From Sarcocystis neurona (lineage: Eukaryota; Apicomplexa; Conoidasida; Eucoccidiorida; Sarcocystidae), in the NCBI GenBank assembly GCA_000727475.1, contig KL647316.1:621623-685622 (forward strand): a stretch of DNA of 64,000 bases. The letters are read 5' to 3'. The number at the start of each line of letters is the position of its first letter. Positions within the stretch are counted from its first letter, which is position 1. The position numbers and the translations under genes were made by a program. Below the pieces are notes generated by a model. That model saw only the letters and a list, made by a program, of their open reading frames with translations. It had not been told where the DNA came from and did no database searches. Of the stretch, positions 23,101 through 36,500 are shown one piece after another.

Positions 23101-25337
23101 CCCCTGCCTTACGTACTTTGGTTAGCCAGCGTGACGGCACACGGCACCTGGCAAGTTCACGTGTTGTGCACTTCTATTCCGCGTAATGTCCTCTATATGT
23201 GAAGCCTGACGGCACACGACAATCGGCAACTTCCCCTTCAGCGTCCACGGAAGTGCTCCGTAGTGGTTAACGGATAGATGGGATTCCCATTCACCTCATG
23301 AATCCTTTCTCTCATTGGATGATTCTCAGCGCAAAATGGCAGATACTGCTTTTGCAGCAGTTTCCGAGGTCGTATCGTTCACGTGTAGCCAGCTGCGGCT
23401 CGATATCGATCGACACGCAGCCCAACTAGCCAGCGACATCTCGTCCGACAACATGCATGTTTGCACCATGTACTTCCACTTTGGCTTTCATCGTGGACCA
23501 TATACTTTTGGTGTTGCTTTCCTTCATTACATCTGCTTTTTGTAGAGACGTGCGAATATCCGTATATTGGTCAACGTCTATGTGTTCAGTACTTTTTGTG
23601 TTTCTTTCCACCGTTCCGTCTCCTCGTGGAGACGTGCGAATATTTCTGTGTACACGCACCTCCTGTCTACGTGCCGCGTTTGCTCCTTCATGCCACGCCG
23701 TTGAGAGAAGCAAGCGTGCGTCCGTCCGTGCTTTCCAAAGCGTGAAAACAGTGAAGTGCCCTTTTGTAAAAGAGCTTTGCGTCCTGGGATGCTCCTGCTT
23801 TTCTCGGCCACCATTCCTCAAAGACACACACAATTAGGTTCACACAGGAAAGAGGATTCACACCGTTACACATATGCACCTTTGTTTAGATAAAGAGCGT
23901 GCACGTGCGTCCTATCTGCTCTCTTCTTTCGTGCGTGAATCTCTCGGTGCCTTTGCTCCTATGTGTAATCTATCTTTTTTTGGAGAAATGAAAGTAGAAT
24001 CCTGTTTTTCATAAGCGGCGCAGCTGGCCGCGTGACCCGTGCAGACGTCGTGAACATCGCTTTGTAGTCGTTACCTTCTGTGTATTGCGCGGCTGCATTC
24101 TTTAACTGCTGTTATCGCGGTAAAAGAAGTATTCGTGGGCGGCGGAGGGAGAATTCAACTGTCCAGTACGCGTGTGCCTCTGCCAGTGTCCTCGAATATC
24201 AAACGTATGGGTCTAAAATTCCATGATATATAAGATGTATCTGATATCGTACGCATACGCGGAAAACATCCACTTCAGTAAAGCTGTATACATATATATA
24301 TATATTATAAACGGGTACACGTAAGTGGACCTGCGCAATGGCTCGTGCCTGACGCAGAGTTGCGTCACCGCGTAGGGCCATGCGCCTCGTCACACGTGTG
24401 ATTCTAGGTAAGAAGTTCATTATGGACCGGCTGTTACAACTCTCTTTTTCACTGCCACCACATACATTCTATGTGTATCCCGTAACATGAGTGTGTCGTT
24501 CTGGACGTACAGGCCAGTAAGCGTGTGCACACATTTATACACAAATGTATGCATATGTGTGTGGTATATATACACATATATCACGCATATACGTCTACAC
24601 CTAATACGCCAACGTAGGCGTTCACGTCTGAATAACCATCAGATTATACATATCCGTATATCCACAGGTGGTCTACACATACATAGGCAATTATACATAC
24701 AAGTACATATATACATATATATATACATATATATATACATACATATATATAGTAGAGGTCCTGGCCATGCGGTATCTTATACGTATGTATATATGTGTAC
24801 GTAGTCTAGACATTTACACGCTAGTGTGGATACAAGGATATACATTTGCTGAGACAACTTTACTGGTAGCTTTCTCAGTGGCCGCTTCTGTTGTCGCTCG
24901 CGTCCCATCGAGAGGCACACAGCGTCACTCACACAAGGTAGTGAAGATAGCACGCCGATATATACGTGCCTATATGTCTCTAGACATATATATATATATA
25001 TATGAGTCTTCATAAATGGAAACAAAGATATATAGATGAGTGCGTGCGTCCCTCCACAGTTATACGCCATACACGCTTTACCAGTTGTCGCTGGATAAAT
25101 CTTCCTGAGAGAGGTTTTCTCTCCTCCACCTGCGTACTTCCTTTTGCGCAACTAAGGAAGATCTGCTCTTCTGCAGTCAGGCTTTTTTTGACAAGTCATG
25201 CTATGTCTACTTCTAAACTGGACAGACGCCGAGAAGAACACAGTTGAAGTGCACGCGAGGACGGTGCGCGACGACGACAGCGGAAGGGCGAAGACAGACC
25301 TACACAAAACAGACACCAGGAGCAAGAAGGCGCGAAG
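20128..25337. other. Feature-poor intergenic region between ISWI and the kelch gene
   Basis: About 5.2 kb with few repeats. A possible alternative ISWI last exon lies at 20997-21119. A TG-rich run is at 20730-20790 and TATATA runs at 24280-24310, 24700-24750 and 24985-25005. The 15-base string GAGACGTGCGAATAT occurs at 23545 and 23629. Frames up to about 140 codons occur (for example 21316-21735) but show no recognisable family. I saw no tRNA-like structure. Confidence 0.5.
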
Positions 25338-27542
25338 ATGAAGAAGCAGGGGTCAGAAAAACGTATTGGCTCTGCTGCCGCGACAGCGACCACGTCCTCG
25401 AGCAGCAGTGCTGGCGCTACTACTGCTGCTCCTGCTGCGAAAAAAGGACCAGGCGCGGAACCAGCGTCTTCGGCCGCTGCCCCGCAAGGCGACAAGCAAG
25501 CGCCCGTCAAGAAGGAAGAAGACCAGAAGACGCCGAAAGAGCAGCCGCGAGAGGCTTCACCAGAGAAGGAGATGCGGAAGCCGAAAAGTGCGGCGGGGAA
25601 GACGCAGCCGCAAGGTCCTGCAGATAATAAGGAGGAGGTGCAGCAGGGGGCTGGACCGAAAAAGGTGCAGACTGCTGCTAAGGCGGAAAAGGGAAAGGAG
25701 GACGTCGCAAACGCATCTGCTGAAAAGCAGCAGCAGGAGAAGAAAAGCGAACAGACGAAGAAGGAGGAGTCTGAAAAGAAAGAGCCAGAGCCGAAATCGA
25801 CTTCGGCGGAGAGCAAAAGTAAGAGTGGTCTCAGTTCAAGTACGAAACGGACGGCGCAGCAGAAAGCGTACGGAGTTATGCCCCCACCGTCTTTCATGCT
25901 GTCCGAGATGGTACAGGAAGATGCCCTGTTTTCAAAGTTTCAGTACGTGGCTCTTACCGAATGCGATGACCGAGTATATGGCTACGGAACGCTATCTGCA
26001 GATTCGACGGCTTCTCCGGGAGACGAAGGAATGGTTGACTTCGACCCTGCCACCAACCGATTTCACTTGATCTACTGGACTAAATTTGCTATGGAACGGC
26101 AAAGCACTGCTGGTTCCAGCGGGGACATCCAGAACGGCAGCACCAGCACGTCTCCGGGCTGCCGACATCGAGCGACGCTTGTTGCTCGTCGAATTAAAAG
26201 TGAGCCCTCGTCTGCTGTCGACGCGAGTGTGGGAGAACAGACGCTATCTGGTGCTGGTGGAAAAGAGGCGACAGAAAAAGAAAAAGGCATAGGCTCCTCC
26301 GGTGAGTTGCCCTGGAGGCTCCTATTATTCGGTGGATTTGACCAGAGCTCCGGAGACGTGTCAAACGATGTGTGGGAGTTTCGCCTTCCGCCGCGTCCGT
26401 CTCCTGCGCCACTTCTCCCTCTTCTTTCCGTGGGCAGTTGGCGAGAGCTGCTCGTAACCGGCACGAAGCCGGCTCCGCGAGGTGACCACGCGGTATGCTT
26501 ATCTGCTACAAAGACTCGGATGTATTTATTTGGTGGCATTGGTCGAGGCGACACCCTCTTGAATGACTGCTACGTTTTGACGGAGAGTGACAAGTGGGTT
26601 CAGTTATCTGCTGGTACAACGGGAACCAGTACTTCTTCGGTGCCGGCTCCCCGGCGCTGCCACACGCTTGTTTCTGGCTCAGCTTCTTCAAGTGGAGCTA
26701 CGCTGTACCTTTTTGGCGGGGACTTGACTACTCGAGGCCGCGAGGCTTCGAATGAGCTGTGGAAATACAACGTGCAGCGTAATCACTGGATTCGCATTAC
26801 CCTAGCTGCAGGAATGCCGCCGACTCCTCGCTATGACCACGCTTCAGCCTTTGCTAGCAATAAGGTGTGGATTGGTGGAGGGCTTTCTCCCGGATGGTTA
26901 GGACCTACTGATCTCAAGGATCTTTATGGTTTCGATGTCACAGCGCTTTTCTGGTTTCAGTGCGTAATTTCATTGGGCAAAGTGCAGCAACCGCTCCCCC
27001 GGTTCCGACCACTCGCATTCATACCCGCGACGAGGTCTTTTTTCATCTTCGGGTGCAGCGAACACAAACACTATCAACAGACGCAAGCTGCTGTATGTGC
27101 TCTAATTCCTGTCTGCACCATGGAAAGCCTCGTGCCGCTGAAGGGCTTGAATGCCGACGTAAAGAAGGGCATAGATGAACTAGCTGAGCATGCAAGTGGC
27201 ATGGGACAGGTGCTGCACAGTGCAGAGGAGAAGCTCTCGATCCTGCGTCAGCACATCACAGAGCTCGAAGAAAAACGCAAGCTGCTGCAGCAGAAACTTC
27301 GCGTCGTCGCGGAAAAGAGAGACCAACTTCGCGTGTCCGCAACACAGCTCTCTGAAAATAAAATCGGCAAAAAGATCGACGATATCGAAAAACTTTGTCC
27401 CCAACTCGAGAAACTCAACAAAACTGCCGAAGATATAGGAAATGTGATCCAGCAAACAAAAACTATATTGACAACCAAGGCCGCGGCCGCAGACATCGCT
27501 TTCCTCGCAGACGCCCTCGAGCAACTTAGGAACGAAAGCTGA
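25338..27542 (+). CDS. Kelch-repeat protein with C-terminal coiled coil
   Basis: Single open frame of 734 residues with no intron needed, starting at ATG 25338 after GCGCGAAG. Residues 1-180 are charged and low-complexity (Lys/Glu/Pro/Ser/Ala). A globular block follows (MPPPSFMLSEMVQ, FSKFQYVALTECDD). Kelch blades show as the Phe/Gly-Gly-Gly type motif at LLLFGGF (about 328), MYLFGGIGRG (about 394), LYLFGGDL (about 455) and VWIGGGL (about 509), with PRxxH-type partners PAPRGDHAV, PAPRRCHTL and PTPRYDHAS; a degenerate FFIFGCSE ends the propeller. Residues 610-734 are heptad-rich (ITELEEKRKLLQQKLRVVAE). Kelch propellers bind other proteins; the helix suggests an oligomeric scaffold, but no specific role can be read. 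It is far poorer in CAG repeats than its neighbours. Confidence 0.9.
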   Translation: MKKQGSEKRIGSAAATATTSSSSSAGATTAAPAAKKGPGAEPASSAAAPQGDKQAPVKKEEDQKTPKEQPREASPEKEMRKPKSAAGKTQPQGPADNKEEVQQGAGPKKVQTAAKAEKGKEDVANASAEKQQQEKKSEQTKKEESEKKEPEPKSTSAESKSKSGLSSSTKRTAQQKAYGVMPPPSFMLSEMVQEDALFSKFQYVALTECDDRVYGYGTLSADSTASPGDEGMVDFDPATNRFHLIYWTKFAMERQSTAGSSGDIQNGSTSTSPGCRHRATLVARRIKSEPSSAVDASVGEQTLSGAGGKEATEKEKGIGSSGELPWRLLLFGGFDQSSGDVSNDVWEFRLPPRPSPAPLLPLLSVGSWRELLVTGTKPAPRGDHAVCLSATKTRMYLFGGIGRGDTLLNDCYVLTESDKWVQLSAGTTGTSTSSVPAPRRCHTLVSGSASSSGATLYLFGGDLTTRGREASNELWKYNVQRNHWIRITLAAGMPPTPRYDHASAFASNKVWIGGGLSPGWLGPTDLKDLYGFDVTALFWFQCVISLGKVQQPLPRFRPLAFIPATRSFFIFGCSEHKHYQQTQAAVCALIPVCTMESLVPLKGLNADVKKGIDELAEHASGMGQVLHSAEEKLSILRQHITELEEKRKLLQQKLRVVAEKRDQLRVSATQLSENKIGKKIDDIEKLCPQLEKLNKTAEDIGNVIQQTKTILTTKAAAADIAFLADALEQLRNES

Positions 27543-30500
27543 AAAAAACTCATGGAAATCGTGGCGAAGGCAAGCAGAACAACGCGTAAAACCAACTCAT
27601 ACTATGGTAGAACACGCATTTCCGTGTTACAGTGAGCAGCTGTTCGTGTAAACAACAGTATACGTAAACACGTACAAACATCCCTCTGCGCAGATGTAAA
27701 TGGGAGACTCGCGAATTTGCTTGAAGGCAAAAACCGCTCCGGCAGAAACGGTGAAAAAGCTCGAACGGCAGTGGTTCATCTGAGCCGAAAATTGTTCCCT
27801 TGTTTTTTCGTAATTCGTAAAACAGTCAGCAGCACTCCAGAAAAGATAATGACTGCAATTATTGCCGTAGAGCAGAACGTCTTTATTTGTCTGCCTTTCT
27901 TCTATGTAGAGAAAACACAGATGAGCAGTAGCGCGATACGGGCTCCCTCACGTGCCCACTAAAACCTTGCAAACAGACGGGGTACGAATGCTTGCCAGAG
28001 TAATTCCTTTCCATGTTGTGTCCCCAAAATGCACCGGAATGCGCAACGAAGCACGTCCTATTTCCCTTCGGATCTGCCTAGATGAGGATAACGTCTTGAC
28101 ATGAACAAATGACTCCACAGCAGCAGCAGCAGTTGCTTTGCCTGCAGGTATACCCTGCCTTTTTACTTGCACGACATGTGAACGAAATGTCTGTAGAAGC
28201 CTTCTTTACAGCATGTTTCTTCCCTCGTGCACCATAACGGCACAGAACTCCTCTCTTCACAGTTCATCCTAAATGGCTTCCTTACGTGTGCTTCCTGTGC
28301 ATTACGATGCAGTAAATATGTATAGGTATATATATATATACATATATATCTGCACACCTGTGTGTACGCGTCTCCCGGCTTACTCTGCGTGACTTCCGTC
28401 TGCACAATCACACGCGGATCTATGTCTTCCTTGCGACCCGTCAGTTCAGGTACGTACGTACAGCGGTATTCTAATCTCCTTCTCATACATGCGAGTCTAT
28501 AACTGGAGTTTCCGTAAAGAAGGACCACGCTGTGAGCTAGCTGCTAATCTGGTGGTTTCCTCTACCAACACACACCAAAAATTACCCGTATCTCTACGAG
28601 AGCCGGCTGGACACCACGTGTGTTACTGTATCTCACAATATCTACTAGCTGAGCTGCTTCAAATTCCGTACGAGCACAAAACCGCAAACATTTTCTCTAT
28701 ACTCTCGCATGATCCTGCTGTGTGGTCGAGATGTTTGCAGGAAAATCACCGAGGCGATCCCGTCGAAACGCATTCCCGGCGTTCTCCAGTCACTCTGACG
28801 TTGGTGTTTTCTGTTTCTTGTGCTGGGAGAGCACTAAAGTGAGCGATCTCCTGAACTCTACGTAACGTATCTTCGAGCTATTTACTATAAAGCGGTGCGC
28901 CGTGACCTGCTGGTAGCGCTACTATCTGTGGGCACCACCAATCACGTGAAACCAGCACGGTGCGCTGGGTGTACCACACTCAAAGACGGACCTGTCTACA
29001 CTTCATCTTCCACATAAATGCTGACGAACAGTGACTCTCCACTCATGTGCCTCTCTTCGTTTTTTATGCGTAAACCGTGACACCATCGGGAACAGGCCCG
29101 CGTCGCACATCTCTCCATATTTTACTTCAACGAGACTACAAAGAATGTTTCTTCTCCGCTGCAGATGCGGGCGTGCGGTGGATTATTAATACAAACAGGA
29201 TGTGGTGACGAAGGAAAGACACACACAGAGAGCATGCAGAGAATCGAGACATACAGGCCTCTACGGAACCAGGGTAGCGAAGAACTACCTACGAGAACAG
29301 GGTTTTTTGAAAAAGCTCCATCAATGCAAGCAGAGTCTGTCACACGTGCACGCTGCCAATACGAGGAACACAAAGGTGGTCGCGTACCGCAACAGTGTTT
29401 TTACGTAGTGATATATCTGCTCTGTACATCACATGGACGTGTGTGCGTGGTACTACTACTGTAAACGGACCCTCGGGTTGGTATAGAGAGGCGCTCCACT
29501 GAACTGAGACTGGTAACCCGGTGAGGCCAGAAATTTTACTGCATCCGTCACGCGTTGTCTTGCGGACCAGACACGCCGTATTATTCTCACGCGTCCGGGG
29601 CTTCGTACTCTACGTAAGCACAAGCGTATGTGTTCACGTGAGAGACAGCCAACGAGGTAGATCGCTGGCAGGTGGGCAGATCGTCACCGCCAGCTTCTCA
29701 CAATGAAATACTCGTTGGGCGCGACACACTGGCTGTGCGCCCAAGCGCGTGTAGTCACGTATGGGCCTGCAGGATTGTACGCAAGAGCGGATTTGAAACC
29801 ACTTGTTTATCAGTGCACGCCCGCACAGGAACGTTCGGGAGATGTGCGTGCTAAATCTCCGGAGACACAACACTCTTTACACACATGAAACCACATAGCT
29901 GTATGTTGTCGCTGAAATACGATCCCACAGATGCTCAAGTTTGTGGGTAGATCGCGCCGATGTCTTTCGAGAGGCCCCTGTCGCTAACTGTGACACACAT
30001 CTGCAAAGGCATTTACAGAAGATAGCAACTGGTTCTGTCGCTGTCTCTTACTCCCCTCCCCGGATAACATACGTATAAACGTGCATTTATATGTGTAGGC
30101 ACCTCGAAGTGACGTACGTGTATACGGAAAGTCGTGTGCTCCGCTTGCGTGTGGGTGTCCCTATGTATAAATATTCGGTCCCTCACCTGAGATGCTGGTC
30201 GCCAGGGAAAAACGATACTCAGGAAGCAAGGCTGCTCCACTGGAGCGGCCTGGCAAGTGAACAGTGCGTATAACAAAATATTGGTACTACTTATGTATAC
30301 AAAGGGACAGAGTAAGCGACACCCGGACAGACATTTACTTGTACGTGCATGCATGTGTATAATACCTACACAAAATACAAAAAGATGCATATATATATAT
30401 ATACACATTGATACACAGTAGAAGCGCACGTAGATACATACCTGTAGGTGATTATGGTCACACGTAGTAGGAGAGAGAGCGACATACATGTTTATCGACT

Positions 30501-30839
30501 CTTGTGCGAGTATCCATATGTGTATATTTGATATTGCGCCTTCACAGTAGGCGTGGCACGTGCAGCCCACGCCGCCGCCCTCTTCGTGTCTCTTCGTTTC
30601 GCGTAATTTTTTGGCAGCTTTTCCCGTAGTCACGGAACTTTGTCCTACTACAAAGCAGTATCAAGTCTCACGAGAGGAGAAAAGCACGGACTATATGCTT
30701 GTAAGCATGTGTACGAAAAGCTAGGTACTGCGGTACGATACGTGCGGACACAGCTCTACACACACACACACAGATTTAAACTTAGGTGCAGAGCCGTAAC
30801 AAGTGTTAAAACAGATTCACGCCATACATACGTGTATAC

Positions 30840-30870
<31 letters not shown>

Positions 30871-31110
30871 GATGCATATGCGTATATACTTACACGAATG
30901 TGTGTATTCGCCAAGCACACAAACGCATGTGAACAAGTAACGGTGCGTCTACGTGGTCCTTCTGCACTACATTTTGTATCCTGCAGGAGCAGGCGCTGCA
31001 TGCAGACTGCATGCACAGCTTTAGGGGCACTGCGTCATATAAAACAGTACTAAATGACAAATCAATTAGCACGTCGACTCCGCAGCGTTTGGCTTGTACA
31101 TTTATACATA
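27543..31110. other. Feature-poor intergenic region downstream of the kelch gene
   Basis: Plain, mostly unique sequence with occasional TATATA runs (28330-28350, 30390-30405, 30838-30862). Short frames such as 28489-28842 and 30013-30633 (minus) have no supporting features. No RNA genes recognised. Confidence 0.5.
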
Positions 31111-32416
31111 TATATATAATATATATGTGACGCTGCATAGGGCTCAGCCAGGAGCTCCGTTCGCAGCAGCAGCTGCTGCTTCACGTGCTGCTGCTGTTGT
31201 GAGAGTATCTGTCGGCAACGTTTCGATGAGGTCGCCTCCGGGGGACGTACAGGTCCAGGGCAGCAGCAGCCACGAGGACACGAAGCAGACATGCAGCAGC
31301 AGGAGGTACAAAAAAAATAACACGCGATACATGCCTCTGTTGAGCAGCAAGTGGCTCGCGTCCCTGCAGCAGCAACAACAGCAGCCCGAAGGTCATCAAC
31401 GTGCACCAAGTCGAAGAGCGGCAGCTGAAGAAGAAACGGCAGAAACGACATCGCAGAGATCAGTCGCATCCCCGTAGAGCGACAACAGGAGCAGCGAGAT
31501 ACAACAGCAGCAGGCGCAATAGCCCCAGGAATGATCGACAGCAGCAGTGAGCAGCCGAGGCAGCCGGGGACGCCACAGCAGCAACCGCAGCAACACGATC
31601 AAGGGCCAACAACAGCCGCACAAAGCCGCAAGGAGAGCTGTCGCCCAGGAAGCAGCTGCGACAGCGAACAGCAGCAGATGGGAAATGTAGCGGAATCAAC
31701 CAATCGTCGAAGCAGCAGAAGCAACCACATCAGCCGAGCAGCAGCAGCAGCAGCAAGGAGGGGTCGATGCCACAACATCCGCAACTCGCAGCAGCGGCAC
31801 CAAGCCAAAGTACACAGGGGACGGGATTGATAGAGCAAGCCTGCCCAAGCAAAGGGGCGGCAGCAGCAGGAACGCAGCAGCAACACAGCAACAGGAACAG
31901 CTGAAACAAAATTAGCAGTCGCAGCAGTCGAGACACCCAGCAACGCAAGACTCGCCCAGTAGCGGAGCAACAGGACGCCACAGCAACAGAGCAAATCCCA
32001 GGTGCAATACCAGGATGTAGAGCGGCAGTAGTTGTACTAGTAGCAGACGGAGGCGTGCGGAGCAGCAGGGGGTAGCAGCAGCAACAGCAGCTAACAGCAA
32101 CAGCATCGCCGTGGACGAAACCCCCCCGGCCAGCACTTCGTCTATTGACGCAGCGGAACTCCGCCTCTCCCGTGTGCCGCGAAGGAAGCGAGACGCGCCA
32201 GGCATACCGCCGCAGCGATCAGCAACCAGTGGCATGGGTGGTACTTCTGCAGAGCAGCAGCCCTCTCCAACACCAAGCGCCAGCAGCAGACGCGCCGTCA
32301 GCACGTGCCACATAGGCGGACGAACAGAACGAAAGAACGCCTCTGCCTTCGTTCGTCCTAAACCAGCGTATCTCTTCTTTTTGTGGATCTCTGCGTGTGG
32401 AAAGGCGTGTAGATAG
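31110..32416 (+). other. CAG-rich block with possible coding sequence, status unclear
   Basis: Plus-strand CAG units run from about 31160 to 32110. By the orientation rule seen in both big genes, this is either exon of a plus-strand gene or intron/flank of a minus-strand gene. In favour of the first, the frame 32111-32416 is hydrophilic and varied (ASTSSIDAAELRLSRVPRRK, HIGGRTERKNASAFVRPKP) and ends in TAG. No splice chain could be built, so I do not call a gene. Confidence 0.3.
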
Positions 32417-33311
32417 TATCTGCAGGGAGATACGCCGTCCCGCACCCACGTGCCGTCGGCCGCTACACTAACGACACGCCTGCATGCAAAAGCATATCAT
32501 TGCTTCACTTCTAATCGCTACAGATGACGCATGCACGCAGAGAGGGACAGAGCGCTTCGGAAGACCTCCTATGTGTACCCCAACACGTCACGTCGCGCCC
32601 GAGTTTTCTTCGTCCCCGTCTTCGCTGTGCCCCAGCGCTGCTCTTCTACGCCTCATGTGCTCCTACCGACAGATCAAAAAGAAGCCTGTCTACCCGTAGA
32701 ACTCTCTACACATGACCTGGCTGTGGCGTAACGCTCTCCCGAGTAAAATATGTATATGTGGCGGTACACTTTTATCGATATTAATCTATCCGTTGATGTA
32801 CCTATACCTGTCTAGATCTATCTATCTCTATCTGCCTGACTGCATATATCCTGTATGTATACCGAACACTGGTGTATGTAGCTAATTATGTGTGCGCCTG
32901 TGAGTCTGCCGGCGTGCCTGTATGTCTACCTTCGCAGCAGCACCGGCGAATGCAGTGTCTCCTTGTGTCCTACGACTGCTACTTGCTGCCGCTACCAACT
33001 TGCTGTTCCTCTCTGCTCTTCGACGCAAGGGGTTCACTCTCCTACTACGCCTCCTGTCGCCTGTGCAGCCACTGGTGTCGCAAGACTTGTTCTTCTGCCG
33101 CTGCTGCTCCGGCTGCTGTTCCTGCTGTTGCTTCTGCTGCTGCTGCTGCCACCGTCCCTCCTGCGGCGGCTGCTACTGTTGTCATCACTGTGGCTGCTGG
33201 TGCTGTTGCTCCTGCTGCTGTTGCTCCTGCTGCTGTTGCTCCTGCTGCTGGTGTCGGTCTGCTGGGGTCGTCGCTCCTGCCTGGTGGCTGCGGTGCTCTG
33301 CTGCTGTCTGC

Positions 33312-33592
33312 TTACTTGAGCGGCTTGTCTAACGCCTGGAGCGGTGACACTTTGCCGCAGCCGCTGCCATCCATCGCCGCCGTGTACACCGCGCGGACGT
33401 AAAGTCTCGCTCGGCGAAGCAGTCCACACGCCGCTGACTGCTGCTGCAGCAGCTTCCCCCACAACCACCTCCCTCGCGTTGCTGCACGTCCTTCGCGAAG
33501 ACCGGCAGAGTCAGAGGCATCCAAGGGAAACTGCTGCTCCCACCGCGACGCCACGCAGACATTGCCGGCGGCGAGGGTCCCGCTGCTCTCCC
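33312..33592 (-). CDS. Probable last exon of the coiled-coil gene
   Basis: Acceptor CTGCTGCTGCTGCAG, frame reads [77 protein letters not shown] and ends LQALDKPLK with TAA 33314-33312. It is globular, with Trp and Cys, unlike repeat shadows. Phase 1 in, fitting the 34390 donor. It could instead belong to a separate gene. Confidence 0.5.
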
Positions 33593-36500
33593 CTGCAGCA
33601 GCAGCAGCACCAGCAGCCCAGCAGTCGCACACAACGCTGCCGCAGCTGAAATACCCATGTTAGCACCGCGACGCCTTCACGCGCGCCTGCGCACCGCAGC
33701 AGTCCAAGAGTGTGTTGCACTACTGTAACTCCTTTCAACAGCAGGAAATCCGCATATTACCTCCGCCTACACGTGGTCGCCAACGGCTACTACTCCTAAG
33801 TAGTCACATCCCAGCCAGCAGGATGCCACCAAGACCAAATATTGATCTTCTCTGACTCAGAATCAACAGATAAAACTGTCTGTGGCCGGTCCCGCATCGC
33901 CTTTATAGAAAAGCTTCTTCACCGGCTACACATATATATATAATATGTTTTGTCTCCATAATATATACATTAAATACTACATGCATATATACAGAGAGCA
34001 CGACAAGGATACAGATACATACATACAGATACATACATATACGCAGTGGTAGATAAATGAATATACATATATAGACATATATGTATATATAGAGAGAGAG
34101 AACGAGAGAGAGAGATAAGTAAAGAGACAGATACATATAATATATAGAGAGAGAGCGTGAGGCAGATAAATACAGGTACATGGCACACAGTTTCTGCAGG
34201 CCGAGGCTGTCAAGAAGACTCCCCCTTCTTTTATGTATTTGTCTCTCTTCTGTTATTGCGAAGAACAGGAAGATTCCTTTTCACATCAACCACTGCAGTT
34301 TCTTTGATCCTTCTTCAGCTCTGTAGGTTTCTGCTTGAGCGACCCCCCCCCCCTGGTTGGGCGTGCGGGTGAGTCTGCATGAGTCATACTTCGTGTATAT
34401 CTGCGTTTGTTCCGCTGCTTTTCCTCCTTCTGCGTCTGCGGCTGCGTAGACCGTCCGCCGAGGCAGCCGCCTCCGACCTCTAGGTCTGGGAAGAGATTTG
34501 CTTCTGCTGCTGCTGCGGCTGCTTCCACCCCACGTCTTCCCGGGCTTTCTCCTCCTCCTGCATCTGCTGCTGCGCCTGCCTCTTCTTCACCTTCTTCTCC
34601 GCCTCCTCTTGCTGCTCTTCTCGCGGGTCCTCCGCTTCTGCCTCCTGCTGCACTCCCTCCTGCCGCGCCGCTCGTGCTCCTGCTGCTGCCGGCGGCCTTC
34701 AGTTTGAACGCCAGGGCATTTCTCTCGCTCGTAAGCAGCGCTATTTTCTTGTCGCGTGCTGCAGTCTGCTGCTGCCAGTACACCGTCTCCGCATGCGCCT
34801 GCTGCTGCACCGCCTCCAGTTGCTGCTGCAGTCGGGCAGCGGCCATCGCTGCTGTCAAATGCTCCTTGTCCTGCTGCTGCTGCTCCTGTTCGCTCACAGA
34901 CGACCACCTGTCGCCACGTGCACTGCCAGCGCCGCTGCTAATGTGGCAGCCGGCTGCCCCGGCCGACTGCCCCAACACCGCATCAGCAGCAGCAACACAC
35001 AAGAGAGCCAATCACGTGCCCTGCGCCTCTTCGGCGCCGTTCCAGCAGTAGCAGCGGCAGCAAACAACCAAAGTCACAACAGATGCGCGTCGGTTTGCAC
35101 GTGGCAGCAAGTATCAGCAGCAGCAGCAGCAACAAATGAAGCACATACACAAAAAAGTTACAAGCGTGTGCTCCCCGCACCTACGCATGGTATGACTCCA
35201 CTTGATTTGACGCTAGCTGTTATCTCTCTTCCCGACCTCTGCTGCTGCTGCTGCAACGAAACTCTCGGCAACTCAACGAGTGCTGCTGCCGCGGCTGCTG
35301 CTGCCCCCTCTGGCGAGAGACGATACCGACTAGTTCGCGCCGGGTATTTCTAACGACGAGGCGACGGCGGAGGAAGCAGAAAAGGAAGACGCAGCGAAGA
35401 GGACGTGAGAATGGAAGAAACAAACAGCAAAGGGAAGAAAGGAAAGGGCAGAGGGGAAGGAGATTAGACCGAGGAGCGAAGGAAAAAGTAGAAGAGCAAA
35501 AGTAACAGGAAGGCCGTAGCGAAGACAAGAAGGGAAGTACGTGTGAGAACGAGAAGGGGACAGCGAGACAGAGAAGGGAAAGGAAGGGCTCGAAGAAACG
35601 TACTTCCCCGGCTGACGCAGACTTCTCTGCGGCCTCAAGACGGCGCAGCAGTTCCTCCTTCTCCTGCCTCGCTGCTGTCTCACACTTTCTGCAGGCACTC
35701 CCCACAGAACACGAGGAGCAGCAGCAGAATCGCAGCAGCAAGGTCGCAGCAGCGAAGTCGTAGCAGCAAAAACCGTAGCAGCAAAATCGTCGCAGCTCCA
35801 CCACCACCGGCAGCAGTGGACGTTCATCCCGGTGACCAGCGGAGAGCCACACTCGCAGCAGATCCCCGTCCTTTCCCACAGTCGGAGACAGACACAGAGA
35901 CACTGAGACAGCAAGAGAGACGAAAACACAGCGAGAGAGACAGTTGCTGCCGGGTCTACGCCATGCCTCGCGCCAGCTCATCTACGAAGAGACACGTGTA
36001 GAGAGAAAGGGAGCGATACACAGGGAGAAGTGGAAGGCCAGATAGAGACAGAAGAGGGGCAGCCAGATGCACCACGGTAATACCGCCATATGTACATAAA
36101 CACGTACATACACACACCGATATATACATACATATATATATATATATATGTATACACGTGATGACATCTACATATATACGCGCATACGCACAAGGTTACA
36201 TGAGGACACACAGGCACGAAGATATGTATATATATATATATACATGCATACCGACAAAGATAAGCATATGCATATGTACGTAGTGACTCACGAATAAAAA
36301 GATGAGATATATAGGCATATATGGTACTCTACAACAGAACAAACCGCTGTATATCAACGTAAGCAAACGACGCGCTCGACACATATATATATATATATGT
36401 ATATATCCACGTATCCATACACAACACTACATACATATCTATACGTACGATGATGTGCATTTATATATGTATATATAATGGCACGTACCTATATATATAT

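Noticed and set aside
23457..23837. 126-codon plus-strand frame, hydrophobic start
   Set aside because: No recognisable motif, competing minus-strand frames of equal length, and internal direct repeats; not supported as a gene.
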